Below are positions 16,685 to 26,352 of a stretch of DNA of 64,000 bases, piece by piece. The notes beneath the pieces are model-generated. The model was not told the origin of the DNA and made no database searches. It worked only from the letters and a program-made list of their open reading frames with translations. The number at the start of each line of letters is the position of its first letter. Position 1 is the stretch's first letter. Both the position numbers and the translations under genes were made by a program. The stretch covers positions 99,872-163,871 of the forward strand of contig JAHQWL010000055.1 in NCBI GenBank assembly GCA_029856155.1. Direction: 5' to 3'. The stretch is from Promethearchaeia archaeon. GTDB taxonomy: Archaea > Asgardarchaeota > Lokiarchaeia > Sigyniarchaeales > SOKP01.

Positions 16685-19234
16685 CTAATTACCAATCTCA
16701 ATATCACGACGCTGCATTTCTAAAAGGCGCTTATATTTACCGTTTGATGCTAAAAGTTCGTCATGATTCCCTTGTTCTATTATTCCTTTCTTATCAGCAC
16801 TCAATACAATAATATGATCAGCATTTTTAATTGTAGAAAGCCTATGAGCTATTATAATTGTAGTTCTGCCTTTTCTTGCCTTATTCAGAGCATCCTGGAT
16901 CAAAGTTTCAGTGTAGGGATCAACAGAAGAAGTCGCCTCGTCTAATATTAAGATTTTTGGGTCAGTAATCATAGCTCTAGCAAATGCTATTAATTGACGT
17001 TGACCAATTGATATATTAGATGCGTTTTCTTTAAGTTTAGTATCATATTTCTTATGTAATGCTTCAATAAAATTATGTAATCCAAGAAATTTCGAGACTT
17101 CAATCATTTTCTTCTCTTTTTCGTGTGATGGATTATCATAGGCATATAGTAAGTTTTCTTTAATCGTCCCAGTAAAGAGAAATGCATCTTGAGGCACTAA
17201 ACCAATCAAGTCTCTTAGATCCTTCTTGGTAATTTCACGAATATTAATACCGTCAAGTTTAATATTCCCTTTATTAACGTCATAAAACCGAGAAATCAAT
17301 TTTACTAGTGTGGTTTTCCCTGCTCCAGTTTCTCCAACAATAGCTATCGTCTTTCCTTTCTCAATTTCTAAATCCACATTTCTCAATACATAACCTTTAT
17401 TTTGTTCATGGCTAATTGATATTTTTTCTTCCTCGATAGCAGTTTGTACAACTTTATGGATTTGATTATAGACATCTTCAGGAATTTCTGTACTTGCTAG
17501 CATCCTAATCATTGATTTAGGCGACATTTGAGGCATCCATCCCATCATTCCCGAGCTTTCAGCCTGCATTCCACTGTCAGAAGACTGCTGAATAATAGCT
17601 TTATTCCTTAGACTCCTTTCCAGAAACTTAGACATTTGTAAGATTGCATCATGAGGAATAATAGATAAAGACCTAATAGTTGAGTCTTTTTCTTTACTAA
17701 AGGAATTAATATACTCTGGATGTTCATTTGAAATTTCGGTATTTGGTACTGCATATCCGAACTCTGCTAATGTTTTATCAATCATTTTAGGAATTTCTGC
17801 TGAGTCCCTACCCTTAATATTCATAAATAATTTCATTCTAATATTTTGGGGCATATTCATCCCATTCTTCACCATAAAGGAAGAATAAGGTTCAGGAAGG
17901 GATTTAAAGAACTCGATTAATTTTTTAAACATAGGATTATTTTGCATATCTTGGGGATTCATTCCTGTTCGGTGCCCCATTTTGGGAGTTATTTTTTTTG
18001 CTTCTGGTGAGTTTGATAATACTTTTTCTCCTCCAAGTTTAATTAAGTCATTCTCCTCCATTATATATCCAAAACTAATATCTTCAAATTGAATCTTACC
18101 TTGAAAATTTTCAATTTTTTTTGGGTTATCTACATCAGGTATCTCCACCTTCTCTTTCAACAAAGTATATATTCTGTCACTAGCTGCTAAAGATGAGGCT
18201 ATAATTTCTTGTATTCCCATTAACATCTTGAATGGTTGGAAAAATTGACCTAAAATTGTTATATACGCACTTAGAACTCCAACGGTCACAGAAATCCCAA
18301 AAATAGAAATATTACCCAAATAAGCAAATCCCGCTGCCAATAATACTCCTGCAGTGAGAATTGTTGTTACTAATGAAATTAATGGGAAAATTGTCGCCAT
18401 AAACTTTCTTATTTTTAAAATAGCATTATAATTAGCAGTATTTACTCTGTCAAACTCTGCTGAAGCCTTCCTTTCTTGGCCATAAGCCTGAATTACCTTT
18501 GCTCCTGCTACATTCTCTTGAATTGAGGAGGTAACACCTCCAATTGTTCTTCGAGACTCTTTAAATAGCTTTATTGCTACTCTTTTAAATAAATATGTGA
18601 AAGTGTAGAAGATTGGAAATATAATCATTGAAATTAGAGCTAAATAAATATTTAATATATACATTATTGCAATAGTAAGACCTACACTAACTAAACTATT
18701 AATAATTTGTACAAATTGGCCTCCTACTAGTTGATTAAGCAAAGTTACATCATTTGTTGTAACAGAAATTATATCACCAGATGCCCTTTTATCAAAATAA
18801 CTTAAAGACGTATCCTGTAATTTGAAGAAGAGGTCATTTCTTATGTCATATGTGACTCTTTGGGAGATTTTACCCATTCCAAACTGTGAATAGTAAGTAA
18901 TTGATGCCATTATTAAGAGTAAAGCAAAATAAAATGAACTCATGTTAATTATATATCGAGAATTTCCTCCAACTATACCTATATCAATAATACTTGCAGC
19001 GATTAATGGAGTTATTGAAGTAATCATGGTTCCAACTAATAACAATATAAAGAAAATTACAAATTTTAATCTAAATTGTTTGATGTAAGAAAAAAGCCAT
19101 TTCCAAAGCTCATTTCTTGGATGCGCTAGTTTAGTTTTTTCTGTATCCAATAAAAATCGAGGTTTTGCACTTGCACTTGGTTGGATTATCTCTTGTTCTT
19201 CTTTTTTATGATTATTATTATGATTATTATTCAA
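16685..19234 (-). CDS. ABC exporter half-transporter (TMD-NBD) with large insertion in the NBD
   Basis: An 849-residue type IV ABC exporter, about 250 residues longer than usual. A His/Asn-rich tail (residues 1-10) precedes six membrane helices (about 55-340). The NBD starts at about 380, but between the A-loop (FGY, 388-390) and the VLRNVDLEIEKG strand (from 616) lies an insertion of about 220 residues rich in Met and Lys. Walker A GETGAGKT is at 634-641, Walker B has the catalytic Glu (LDEATSSVD) and the H-loop His is present (IAHRLST), but the signature is degenerate (ISIGQ). It pairs with the upstream gene 19247-20980. The start is TTG with AGGAGG about 8 nt upstream, 12 bp after the partner's stop. 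Substrate unknown (drug, lipid or peptide). Confidence 0.88.
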   Translation of the reverse strand: MNNNHNNNHKKEEQEIIQPSASAKPRFLLDTEKTKLAHPRNELWKWLFSYIKQFRLKFVIFFILLLVGTMITSITPLIAASIIDIGIVGGNSRYIINMSSFYFALLLIMASITYYSQFGMGKISQRVTYDIRNDLFFKLQDTSLSYFDKRASGDIISVTTNDVTLLNQLVGGQFVQIINSLVSVGLTIAIMYILNIYLALISMIIFPIFYTFTYLFKRVAIKLFKESRRTIGGVTSSIQENVAGAKVIQAYGQERKASAEFDRVNTANYNAILKIRKFMATIFPLISLVTTILTAGVLLAAGFAYLGNISIFGISVTVGVLSAYITILGQFFQPFKMLMGIQEIIASSLAASDRIYTLLKEKVEIPDVDNPKKIENFQGKIQFEDISFGYIMEENDLIKLGGEKVLSNSPEAKKITPKMGHRTGMNPQDMQNNPMFKKLIEFFKSLPEPYSSFMVKNGMNMPQNIRMKLFMNIKGRDSAEIPKMIDKTLAEFGYAVPNTEISNEHPEYINSFSKEKDSTIRSLSIIPHDAILQMSKFLERSLRNKAIIQQSSDSGMQAESSGMMGWMPQMSPKSMIRMLASTEIPEDVYNQIHKVVQTAIEEEKISISHEQNKGYVLRNVDLEIEKGKTIAIVGETGAGKTTLVKLISRFYDVNKGNIKLDGINIREITKKDLRDLIGLVPQDAFLFTGTIKENLLYAYDNPSHEKEKKMIEVSKFLGLHNFIEALHKKYDTKLKENASNISIGQRQLIAFARAMITDPKILILDEATSSVDPYTETLIQDALNKARKGRTTIIIAHRLSTIKNADHIIVLSADKKGIIEQGNHDELLASNGKYKRLLEMQRRDIEIGN

Positions 19235-19246
19235 CTTTTAAACCTC

Positions 19247-20980
19247 CTAGGTTGAAATTTTAGATTTTTGTTTTTGTAATAAAGTTTCAAATATCTGTTT
19301 ATACAAAGCATTTGATTCTATCAAGTCATCATGAATCCCATAGCCCACTACTCTTCCGTGGTCGAGTATTAGAATTAGATCAGCATTGCGAATTGTAGAA
19401 ATGCGTTGTGTTATTATAATTGTAGTAGTATCTCTCATAACCTTTGTGAGGGCCTCTTGAATCCTGTATTCAGTCTCTACATCAACTGAACTTGTTGAAT
19501 CATCGAAAATTAATATTTTAGGCTTTATAATAAGAGCTCTTGCGATAGAAAGTCTTTGTTTTTGACCTCCTGAAAGTCTTGTACCCCTTTCTCCTACAAT
19601 TGAATCATAACCGTTGGGTAAGGATATTATAAAATCATGCAAATTTGCGATTTTCGCTGCATTTATTATCTCATCTTTGGTTGCATCTTCTTTACCATAA
19701 GCAATATTATCAGCAATACTTTTATTAAACAAATAAGTTTCTTGTGAAACAATGCCGATATTTCGGCGTAAATCTTTTAGTAAATAATTTTTAATATCTT
19801 TATCATCAATTTTTATACTACCTTCATTTACTTCATAAAATCGAGGTATTAAGTTAATAATTGTTGATTTACCGGATCCAGTTGTACCAAGTATAGCCAT
19901 AGTTTTCCCAACAGGCACTTTAAAAGATACATCTTTTAGGATTCGATTATCAGGAATATATCCAAAAGTCACATTTTCAAATTCAACCTCACCCTTAAAT
20001 AATTCTATTGGAATAGCATCAGGTAAATCATTAATCTCTGGAGATGAATCGAGAACCTCTCTAACTCTAGTCAATGCAGCATCAGCTTGTATATAAATAA
20101 GCATAATATTACCCAAAATCATCAATGGGAATCCGAGTGAAGCTATATAGGAATTTAAGGTTACTAAAGTCTGGAGATCCATTCTTCCCTCTATTACCCA
20201 TATTCCCCCTAAGAAGAAAGTAATAATAACCATGAATCCAATAATAACGTAGATTAAAGGCATATATAATGAATGATACCTAACTGATTCTACACTTGCA
20301 TTATAAAACCGCCTATTATCTTTCAGAAATTTTTGACGTTCTTTCTTTTGGGTATTAAACATTCGAACCACTTCAGCTCCAACTATATTTTCTCTAATAG
20401 TGTTCGTTAATTTTCCAAAACTTTCCCGAGTCTCAATGAAAATCGGTTTCAATTTCTTGGCTACATAATAAGATAAGCTAATTGATATTGTAAAAGCTGT
20501 TACTAAAAGGAAAGATAATTCAAGACTGAAAATTATAAATCCAACTGTAATTCCAATTAATTGTAATATTGATTGTATACCAAGTGCTAATCCAAAACCA
20601 AAAATTTGCTGCGTTTCCTCAATATCACTTGTTGCTCGGGATATTAATTGTCCAGTTTCAGTCTTATCAAAGTAAGAAAAAGACTGACGGTATATAGCAT
20701 TACTAATATCATTTCTTAAATGATATATTGCTTTCGAAGAAACTTCAGCACCTCTAAGTCGAGATGCTCTATTCGTAAGATATGCCAAACCAGCAAGTAT
20801 TATTATAGATAAGAAATCCATTATTAATTTTCTTGCATCGGTTAATCCTCCTACTAATCTTCCAATAAATATTGGGGTAGTGGTTGAAAGAATTGTAGAC
20901 AATGTTAGTAGTATAAATTGAATTATAAAATCCTTTCGAGATTTCAACCAATATTTTAATATCATTCGTGCTGAATTCAT
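19247..20980 (-). CDS. ABC exporter half-transporter (TMD-NBD), degenerate-site partner
   Basis: A 577-residue ABC exporter subunit with six membrane helices (about 20-310) and an NBD with Walker A GTTGSGKST, canonical signature LSGGQKQR, Walker B ending in FDDSTSSVD and a switch region TQRIST. The catalytic Glu is replaced by Asp and the H-loop His by Gln, the hallmark of the degenerate half of heterodimeric exporters such as TM287/288. Its intact signature completes the active ATP site of the partner at 16685-19234, while the partner's ISIGQ completes the dead site. The two genes form an operon (12-bp gap). Confidence 0.9.
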   Translation of the reverse strand: MNSARMILKYWLKSRKDFIIQFILLTLSTILSTTTPIFIGRLVGGLTDARKLIMDFLSIIILAGLAYLTNRASRLRGAEVSSKAIYHLRNDISNAIYRQSFSYFDKTETGQLISRATSDIEETQQIFGFGLALGIQSILQLIGITVGFIIFSLELSFLLVTAFTISISLSYYVAKKLKPIFIETRESFGKLTNTIRENIVGAEVVRMFNTQKKERQKFLKDNRRFYNASVESVRYHSLYMPLIYVIIGFMVIITFFLGGIWVIEGRMDLQTLVTLNSYIASLGFPLMILGNIMLIYIQADAALTRVREVLDSSPEINDLPDAIPIELFKGEVEFENVTFGYIPDNRILKDVSFKVPVGKTMAILGTTGSGKSTIINLIPRFYEVNEGSIKIDDKDIKNYLLKDLRRNIGIVSQETYLFNKSIADNIAYGKEDATKDEIINAAKIANLHDFIISLPNGYDSIVGERGTRLSGGQKQRLSIARALIIKPKILIFDDSTSSVDVETEYRIQEALTKVMRDTTTIIITQRISTIRNADLILILDHGRVVGYGIHDDLIESNALYKQIFETLLQKQKSKIST

Positions 20981-21180
20981 ATTTAATTCTCCTAGTTACT
21001 CTTTGCTACAGAAATTCATTGAGTTTAAATCATCATGGATGACAAACCTCTGAATGTCGTAAATAAATCCTTTCATTTCTCAATATCTATGTTCTGTACA
21101 TATGTGGATAAAATCTTGAATTTCTTTATTTAAATAAACAAAACGTTTAAATGTTAAGTGTTAAGTTGATTTTTAAGTTT

Positions 21181-21495
21181 TTAATGATTTTTGGGATGTA
21201 AAAACTTCAACCAATAAGATCCAAGATAGTTTGGTTCCAAAATTGTCCCGGCTTTTAACCTATTAGCAAAATCATCATCACTTAATGCTTCTAATGCTAA
21301 TAAAGATATCAATTCATATTGTTCATCATCATTTACAACTTGTCTATGATGCTTGCTCCATCCGCTTAAAGAAGGGTGCATATTAGTAATGACTTCGCGA
21401 CGTTTTCCTTCGACAGGCATCCCAAATGTGCCTCCTGCAATTTTTCCTGTCCAGCTACCCCAAATTTTTTGGAGCAAAAAATTTTTATCAACCAT
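21181..21495 (-). pseudogene. Truncated ADP-ribosylglycohydrolase (N-terminal remnant)
   Basis: The 104 codons encode a close copy of the first quarter of the 13415-14779 protein, including GTFGMPVEG, NDDEQYE and LGSYWLKFL, then stop just after the point where the intact protein reads YWLKYLLPQ. The C-terminal metal-binding block is absent and no continuation is visible in the roughly 200 bp downstream. It is therefore a remnant of a duplicated gene, although the short frame itself is open and starts with ATG. Confidence 0.8.
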
Positions 21496-21563
21496 AATCT
21501 ATCCTAATTTTTTCTTTAATGCTTAATTTAAAAAACATAGTAAAGTCTTAAATTTATATTAAA

Positions 21564-21574
21564 TTTTATAAATA
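21564..21574 (+). promoter_or_regulatory. Candidate TATA box for the acyl-CoA synthetase
   Basis: TTTTATAAATA lies about 60-70 bp upstream of the acyl-CoA synthetase start, inside a 137-bp divergent gap. The region is AT-rich, so the call is tentative. Confidence 0.25.
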
Positions 21575-21632
21575 GACATATTATATTAGGATTAATATTT
21601 ATTTAATTTTTTGGAAAACAGTAGAATTCAAC

Positions 21633-23825
21633 ATGAGCATAAATACCATACCTGATAAAATCCCTAAAAAATTCTTGATGAGATTAAAAAGAGGAAAGTA
21701 TGATGATACTATTCTTTTTGCTCTAGCGGTTTTTGGACCTCATAAAATTAAAGAACTCGTTAATGATGTAAGTGACTCTATTTCTGATAGGATGGATATG
21801 GAGTTATTTTATGAATGGGCAGACAAATTAAAGACTAATGGATTCATTGAAGATTATAAAAAAGATGATGACATCTATTTTAAAGCAACAGAGAAGGGTA
21901 AGGATGAATTATTATCGAGAGTAGAAAACACTTTTATGATACGGTATTTAAAAACGTTTTTTTCGCAGTGGCTAGGACCAATTGAACCTGAAAAAGAAAA
22001 TAAATCAAAATCACCGGATGTCTTAAAATATAGGGATATTATATTTGGTCTCTTATCTGTTTACTGGAGATTATGTGATTTCTTCATTACTATAATAAGA
22101 GGTGCAAAGATAGGACCAGATGAAGATATCTCACTTGGTACAAGTCTAGAATATAATGCAGAACAATATTCTGGTAATCCTGCTATTTATTATGAAGATG
22201 TTATGTATACATATAAAGAATTCAACGAATTAATTAATCAATACGCTAATTATCTTCTTTCTTTAGGTGTAATTAAAGGAGAAGTAATTAATATATTCGT
22301 GGAAAACAGACCTGAATTGTTATTTTTAATTGGAGCAATGTCAAAAATTGGTACTATAGGAGCATTAATTAATACAAGACAAAGATCGTCAACACTTCTG
22401 CAAAGCTTAAAACTAAATCCAGTAAAAATCTATATTATTGGAGAGGAACTTATTGAACCTTTTGAAGAAATAAAATCAGATTTGGGCTTAACTGGGAAGG
22501 AAAAACTCTTTTTTTTGAAGGATAAGGGGAAAATTGATATACCAGAAGATTTTGTTGATCTTAAAAAAGAGATTGAGGAAGAAAGTAAAGAAAATCCATC
22601 AACTAAAACAAAAATAAAGGGAAAAGATACCTATATTTATATTTTTACTTCTGGAACAACAGGACTTCCAAAAGCAGCACATATTCGGAACATGTATACG
22701 GCAAGCTCAATAAATACCTGGGGTAAAGCAGTATTACATATGACACCTGATGACATTATGTATATATCTCTTCCCTTGTTTCATAGTAACGCGCTCCATA
22801 TTGGATGGTCAGCCGCTATTAGAGGTGGATCAGCAATAGCTATTGCTCGAAGATTTAGTGTTCGAAATTTCTGGGAAGATATAAAAAAATTTAATACTAC
22901 ATGTTTTAATTATATCGGAGAAATCTGTCGCTATCTTTTTAATCAACCACCAAGTCCGGAGGATCGAAAACATAGAGTTTACAAGATTTGTGGGAATGGT
23001 CTTAGAGCTGAAATATGGAAAGAATTCAAAGAACGATTTGGTATAAGAGAAGTCTATGAACACTATGGAATGACTGAAATGTGGGGAATGTTTTGTAACT
23101 ATCTTAATTTAGATTGTACTATTGGATATAACGCTGCTCCATATGCTATTGTAAAGTATAACATTGAAAATAATGAACCTGAAAGAGATAAAAATGGTTT
23201 TTTACAAAGAGTTGAAGAGGGTCAAGCAGGACTATTGATTATACAAGCAGTGTCTGAATACATTTTTGCTGGTTATACGGATACAATAGCATCCAAGAAA
23301 AAATTATTATATGATGTATTTGAAAAGGGTGATGTTTGGATGAATGCAGGTGATATAGTACGGAATATTGGATATAAACATGCTCAATTTGTTGATAGAC
23401 TTGGTGATACATTTCGATGGAAAGGAGAGAATGTATCTACCACAGAAGTTGAGGAAGTAATCTCTTCTTTTGAATCAATTGACCACATTTCTGTGTATGG
23501 AGTTGAAATTCCAGGAACTGAAGGACGAGCAGGGATGGCATCAATACTAACAACTGTTAAACATGAAAAATTCGACTTTAATCCTTTTTTAAGAACAATG
23601 GAGAGTAATTTACCTAAATATGCTATCCCAATATTCATTCGATTCTTGTCTGAATTATCAACAACAAGCACATACAAAATCCAGAAATTTGACAAGAAGA
23701 AAATTGGTTTTGATATAAATAAAACCAGTGACCCTGTTTATGTATTATTGCCAGAAAGTCCAAATTATACACTTTTAACTCCTGAAATTTATGAAAGAAT
23801 TCTACAAATAAAATATAGATTTTAA
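21633..23825 (+). CDS. FATP/very-long-chain-type acyl-CoA synthetase with N-terminal winged-helix-like domain
   Basis: A 730-residue AMP-forming acyl-CoA synthetase. The P-loop TSGTTGLPKAA is at about 339-349, and the late motif FRWKGENVSTTEV matches the eukaryotic fatty acid transport protein (SLC27/ACSVL) branch closely, as do IGEICRYLFNQP and the end segment with KIQKFDKKKIGFD. Residues about 24-100 form an added domain (GPHKIKELVNDV, FYEWADKLKTNGFIEDYKK) resembling a winged helix, not found in ordinary synthetases; a hydrophobic stretch near 135-158 may touch the membrane. It would activate fatty acids to acyl-CoA with ATP. An internally deleted copy of this gene lies at 33065-33249. Confidence 0.9.
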   Translation: MSINTIPDKIPKKFLMRLKRGKYDDTILFALAVFGPHKIKELVNDVSDSISDRMDMELFYEWADKLKTNGFIEDYKKDDDIYFKATEKGKDELLSRVENTFMIRYLKTFFSQWLGPIEPEKENKSKSPDVLKYRDIIFGLLSVYWRLCDFFITIIRGAKIGPDEDISLGTSLEYNAEQYSGNPAIYYEDVMYTYKEFNELINQYANYLLSLGVIKGEVINIFVENRPELLFLIGAMSKIGTIGALINTRQRSSTLLQSLKLNPVKIYIIGEELIEPFEEIKSDLGLTGKEKLFFLKDKGKIDIPEDFVDLKKEIEEESKENPSTKTKIKGKDTYIYIFTSGTTGLPKAAHIRNMYTASSINTWGKAVLHMTPDDIMYISLPLFHSNALHIGWSAAIRGGSAIAIARRFSVRNFWEDIKKFNTTCFNYIGEICRYLFNQPPSPEDRKHRVYKICGNGLRAEIWKEFKERFGIREVYEHYGMTEMWGMFCNYLNLDCTIGYNAAPYAIVKYNIENNEPERDKNGFLQRVEEGQAGLLIIQAVSEYIFAGYTDTIASKKKLLYDVFEKGDVWMNAGDIVRNIGYKHAQFVDRLGDTFRWKGENVSTTEVEEVISSFESIDHISVYGVEIPGTEGRAGMASILTTVKHEKFDFNPFLRTMESNLPKYAIPIFIRFLSELSTTSTYKIQKFDKKKIGFDINKTSDPVYVLLPESPNYTLLTPEIYERILQIKYRF

Positions 23826-23938
23826 AAAAGGAAATTACACACACAATCACAGCCCCAATCTTTCCTCAAAACTATCACGAGAACTATATGCCTTCGATTC
23901 AATTATGCGATGAATAAAGGATGTTCAGCTAGAATCGT

Positions 23939-23954
23939 TATAGTTTATACTATA
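23939..23954. repeat. Short inverted repeat in an intergenic region
   Basis: TATAGT and ACTATA flank a 4-base spacer in the 239-bp gap between the convergent acyl-CoA synthetase and nucleoside hydrolase genes. It could be a weak hairpin or a protein site; nothing else supports a function. No other feature is seen in this gap. Confidence 0.3.
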
Positions 23955-24064
23955 GTTTTATGATGTTGGGAATGTGTATTCCGAAAGTTTGCGAGATTAG
24001 AAATTTTTATTAATTCCTGAAAGGTAAATTCAGAATCTGATTTCAATCAAAATTCCCTTGAAAG

Positions 24065-24979
24065 TTATGATTTAACCAGTCGATTAACGAGCAGATCCTT
24101 AAAAGCTTGAACATCTTTCCAAGTAATGGCGCATCGTATATTATTTCCTTTTTCACTTATCTTGGTAATCCCTTTCTTAGTAACTTTAATTTTTAAATCT
24201 TCAATATTTAGTAACTCTTCAGAGAATCCGAGGTAAATCGCCACCGTATCAAATAGGATCGACGTTTTTTTATCTTCAGTGATCAATTTGGTTAAACTTT
24301 TTTCCTTAGCCCATATCTTAAAATTTTCCTTGATTAATTTGACAATTGTATTATCACAATTCATAATACGTTCGAAATTATCACCCGATAACACGATATT
24401 TCCACACGTATCCAATGGAGTGATTGTTTTCTTCCATGGTGCCTGAAACACCTCTCTACACGATTGAATATCATGTTCCACGTTATATTCGGGGTATGGA
24501 GAAGGTGCACCTTTGTATCCAATTCGAATGCTTCCGTGCATTCCTACAAATCGAGCATTCTCTGTGATATTAGGATTCATTTTAAGTGCACCTGCCACGG
24601 TTCCTAAAGGCCCAATGGCAATAAGCGTTATAGAGTCAGGAGAGTCTATTATAGTGGAACAAAGTACCTCTATGCCGTTTTTATAGACAGATCCAGAGTA
24701 TTCGGATAATTTATAATCTTTAATCCAACTATACTGTTTTCCCTTTTTACGATTTTCTGAAGGACCAATCCCTATAGGAATATCCGTGCGCCCAGCAATC
24801 TCGAGAAATTTAGCGACAAGCTTGGCTTTTAGCACAGTATCGTCTGTTGTTGTTGTAATTAATTTAACATCGAATTCGGGACACTTCAATAAAAAGCCCA
24901 AAGCCCACGTGTCATCAATATCCTCCCCTATATCGGTGTCCAGAATTACTGGAATTTTTTTACTGCTTAAATTTCTCAC
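24065..24979 (-). CDS. Nucleoside hydrolase (inosine/uridine-preferring type)
   Basis: A 304-residue protein opening with VILDTDIGEDIDDTWAL, the Ca2+-binding DTDxGxDxDD motif of ribonucleoside N-ribohydrolases. The family splits nucleosides into base and ribose in salvage pathways. The start is a GTG at 24977-24979; the nearby ATG runs into TGA. The gene stands alone, between the acyl-CoA synthetase (convergent) and a long intergenic region. Confidence 0.87.
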   Translation of the reverse strand: MRNLSSKKIPVILDTDIGEDIDDTWALGFLLKCPEFDVKLITTTTDDTVLKAKLVAKFLEIAGRTDIPIGIGPSENRKKGKQYSWIKDYKLSEYSGSVYKNGIEVLCSTIIDSPDSITLIAIGPLGTVAGALKMNPNITENARFVGMHGSIRIGYKGAPSPYPEYNVEHDIQSCREVFQAPWKKTITPLDTCGNIVLSGDNFERIMNCDNTIVKLIKENFKIWAKEKSLTKLITEDKKTSILFDTVAIYLGFSEELLNIEDLKIKVTKKGITKISEKGNNIRCAITWKDVQAFKDLLVNRLVKS

Positions 24980-25472
24980 CGCATCTTGTTTTCCTTTTCA
25001 TAATTAAATATTAATGCTAGTTTTAATAGGAATGTATTAAAAATTAAAAATTAAATGAAAATAGTGGTTAAGCGAGAATCATCAATACAAATAAATTTTA
25101 ATGAATCTATTGGAAAATGCATATCATTATCAGAATCAATAGTAATGGGGGCGTTCGAATAAAAACTCTTTTAATTTTAAACTATACCTCATAAAAACTC
25201 TTTTATTTTCTTTTTATTTATTTTCTTTTTTGCTTATTTAGCATTTCATTTTTTTATTCACAATTGATAATATTTTTGTCAATAGATCCAATTTGAAGAA
25301 ATAAAAATATGACTAATATGGCATTACCTTCCAATACTCATTCCCTTAACCTTATTTAAATTTATGAAGTAAATTTATCTTGAAAAATTGCTCACCATAA
25401 CAAAATGCGAGAAAAAAATGTGACTGCTTAAAAAAAATAAAAAGTAAATATCGGTTAATCAATCTTGGTTGT
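24980..25472. other. Intergenic region with a possible 35-codon ORF
   Basis: A 493-bp AT-rich gap. The only coding-like stretch is 25055-25162 on the plus strand (ATG to TAA, 35 codons, beginning MKIVVKRESSIQINFNESI), which faintly resembles the start of an ATP-cone domain but is too short to call. A direct repeat of AAAACTCTTTT occurs at about 25163 and 25196. No RNA gene is recognised. Confidence 0.3.
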
Positions 25473-25964
25473 CTATATTTTAAAGTTCGTTTTCTTCAAC
25501 ATGTGAGTTATTTCGAATGACATAATAGCTTCCTTACTTAAATCTAAATTAACTTTACTGATAGTAAATAAAGATTTTAAGATTCCTCTATCATTGTATG
25601 TTTTTGATTCTTGCTTGTTAAGAATTTGTACTTCCACTTCCATGGTATCATCCACTCTTAGGGATGTTTTAAATTTAAGATTTTGGATTCCCAATAATGC
25701 TATTACTGTTCTCTCATATACCCCTAATTTCAAAAAAAGACCTATCGCTAAGGGGATAATGAACGGTCCAGGAAATACAGTAGTTTTATAGGGCATTTCT
25801 TTAGTGGCATAAATTTCGTCAAAGAACATGGATGAATTGAACCAACATAAATTACAAAAATCTAATAAATCTGATTCTCTTAAAGTCCTTCTAGAAGTTG
25901 TGAAAATATCTCCTTCATTGAATTCCTCAAAATATTTACCTCGAATTTCAGTTATCTTTTTCAC
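25473..25964 (-). CDS. MaoC-like hot-dog protein without an obvious hydratase motif
   Basis: A 163-residue single hot-dog protein. The opening (YFEEFNEGDIFTTSRRTLRESD) and later IQNLKFKTSLRVDDTMEVEV follow the MaoC/FAS1-like dehydratase pattern. Where active members carry Asp-x-Asn-Pro-x-His this protein has CNLCWFNSSMFFDE, so the catalytic Asp/His pair is not evident. It may bind acyl-CoA or act as a non-hydratase (thioesterase-like or regulatory) hot-dog protein. It is divergent from the acyl-CoA dehydrogenase operon across a 388-bp gap. Confidence 0.7.
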   Translation of the reverse strand: MKKITEIRGKYFEEFNEGDIFTTSRRTLRESDLLDFCNLCWFNSSMFFDEIYATKEMPYKTTVFPGPFIIPLAIGLFLKLGVYERTVIALLGIQNLKFKTSLRVDDTMEVEVQILNKQESKTYNDRGILKSLFTISKVNLDLSKEAIMSFEITHMLKKTNFKI

Positions 25965-26352
25965 CTTTATAAAAGATTTTACATTAAATTAATAAGAATT
26001 CCACACAAAAAATAACTTTTTTGAATTTAAAATTCACTTTATAGGTTGAAATGAATGAAGCAATTTGTTAATAAGATTTGAAATTACCAAATTTAATTAT
26101 TTACTATGAAAAAGGATTAAATTTTCAACTTTTTTATGTATAAATAAGAGCAGAATCTATGCTTCTCTAATTTTAAATACTAACAGAATATTGAATTATT
26201 ACTTCAATAATACATCCATTCAGATGGATTTACTGAGTTTTAATAAATGAATTATAATTCTTGAATTATCTTAGCAAACTTATAATTTGATATTTCATTG
26301 AACTTTTTAATTAAATTTTAATCATTTCTAATAATAATAAAAATTGATTTAA
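25965..26352. other. Long AT-rich divergent intergenic region
   Basis: This 388-bp gap separates the MaoC-like gene and the acyl-CoA dehydrogenase operon and should hold both promoters. I see no open frame longer than about 25 codons, no RNA gene and no convincing operator; many A/T runs resemble TATA boxes and cannot be ranked by eye. Confidence 0.4.

Noticed and set aside
17398..18065. Misassembly as an explanation of the ABC exporter insertion
   Set aside because: The inserted stretch is in frame, has coding-like composition and both flanks continue the NBD correctly; not excluded, but less likely.
25055..25162. Short gene encoding an ATP-cone-like peptide
   Set aside because: Only 35 codons with weak resemblance and no supporting context; noted only in the intergenic entry.
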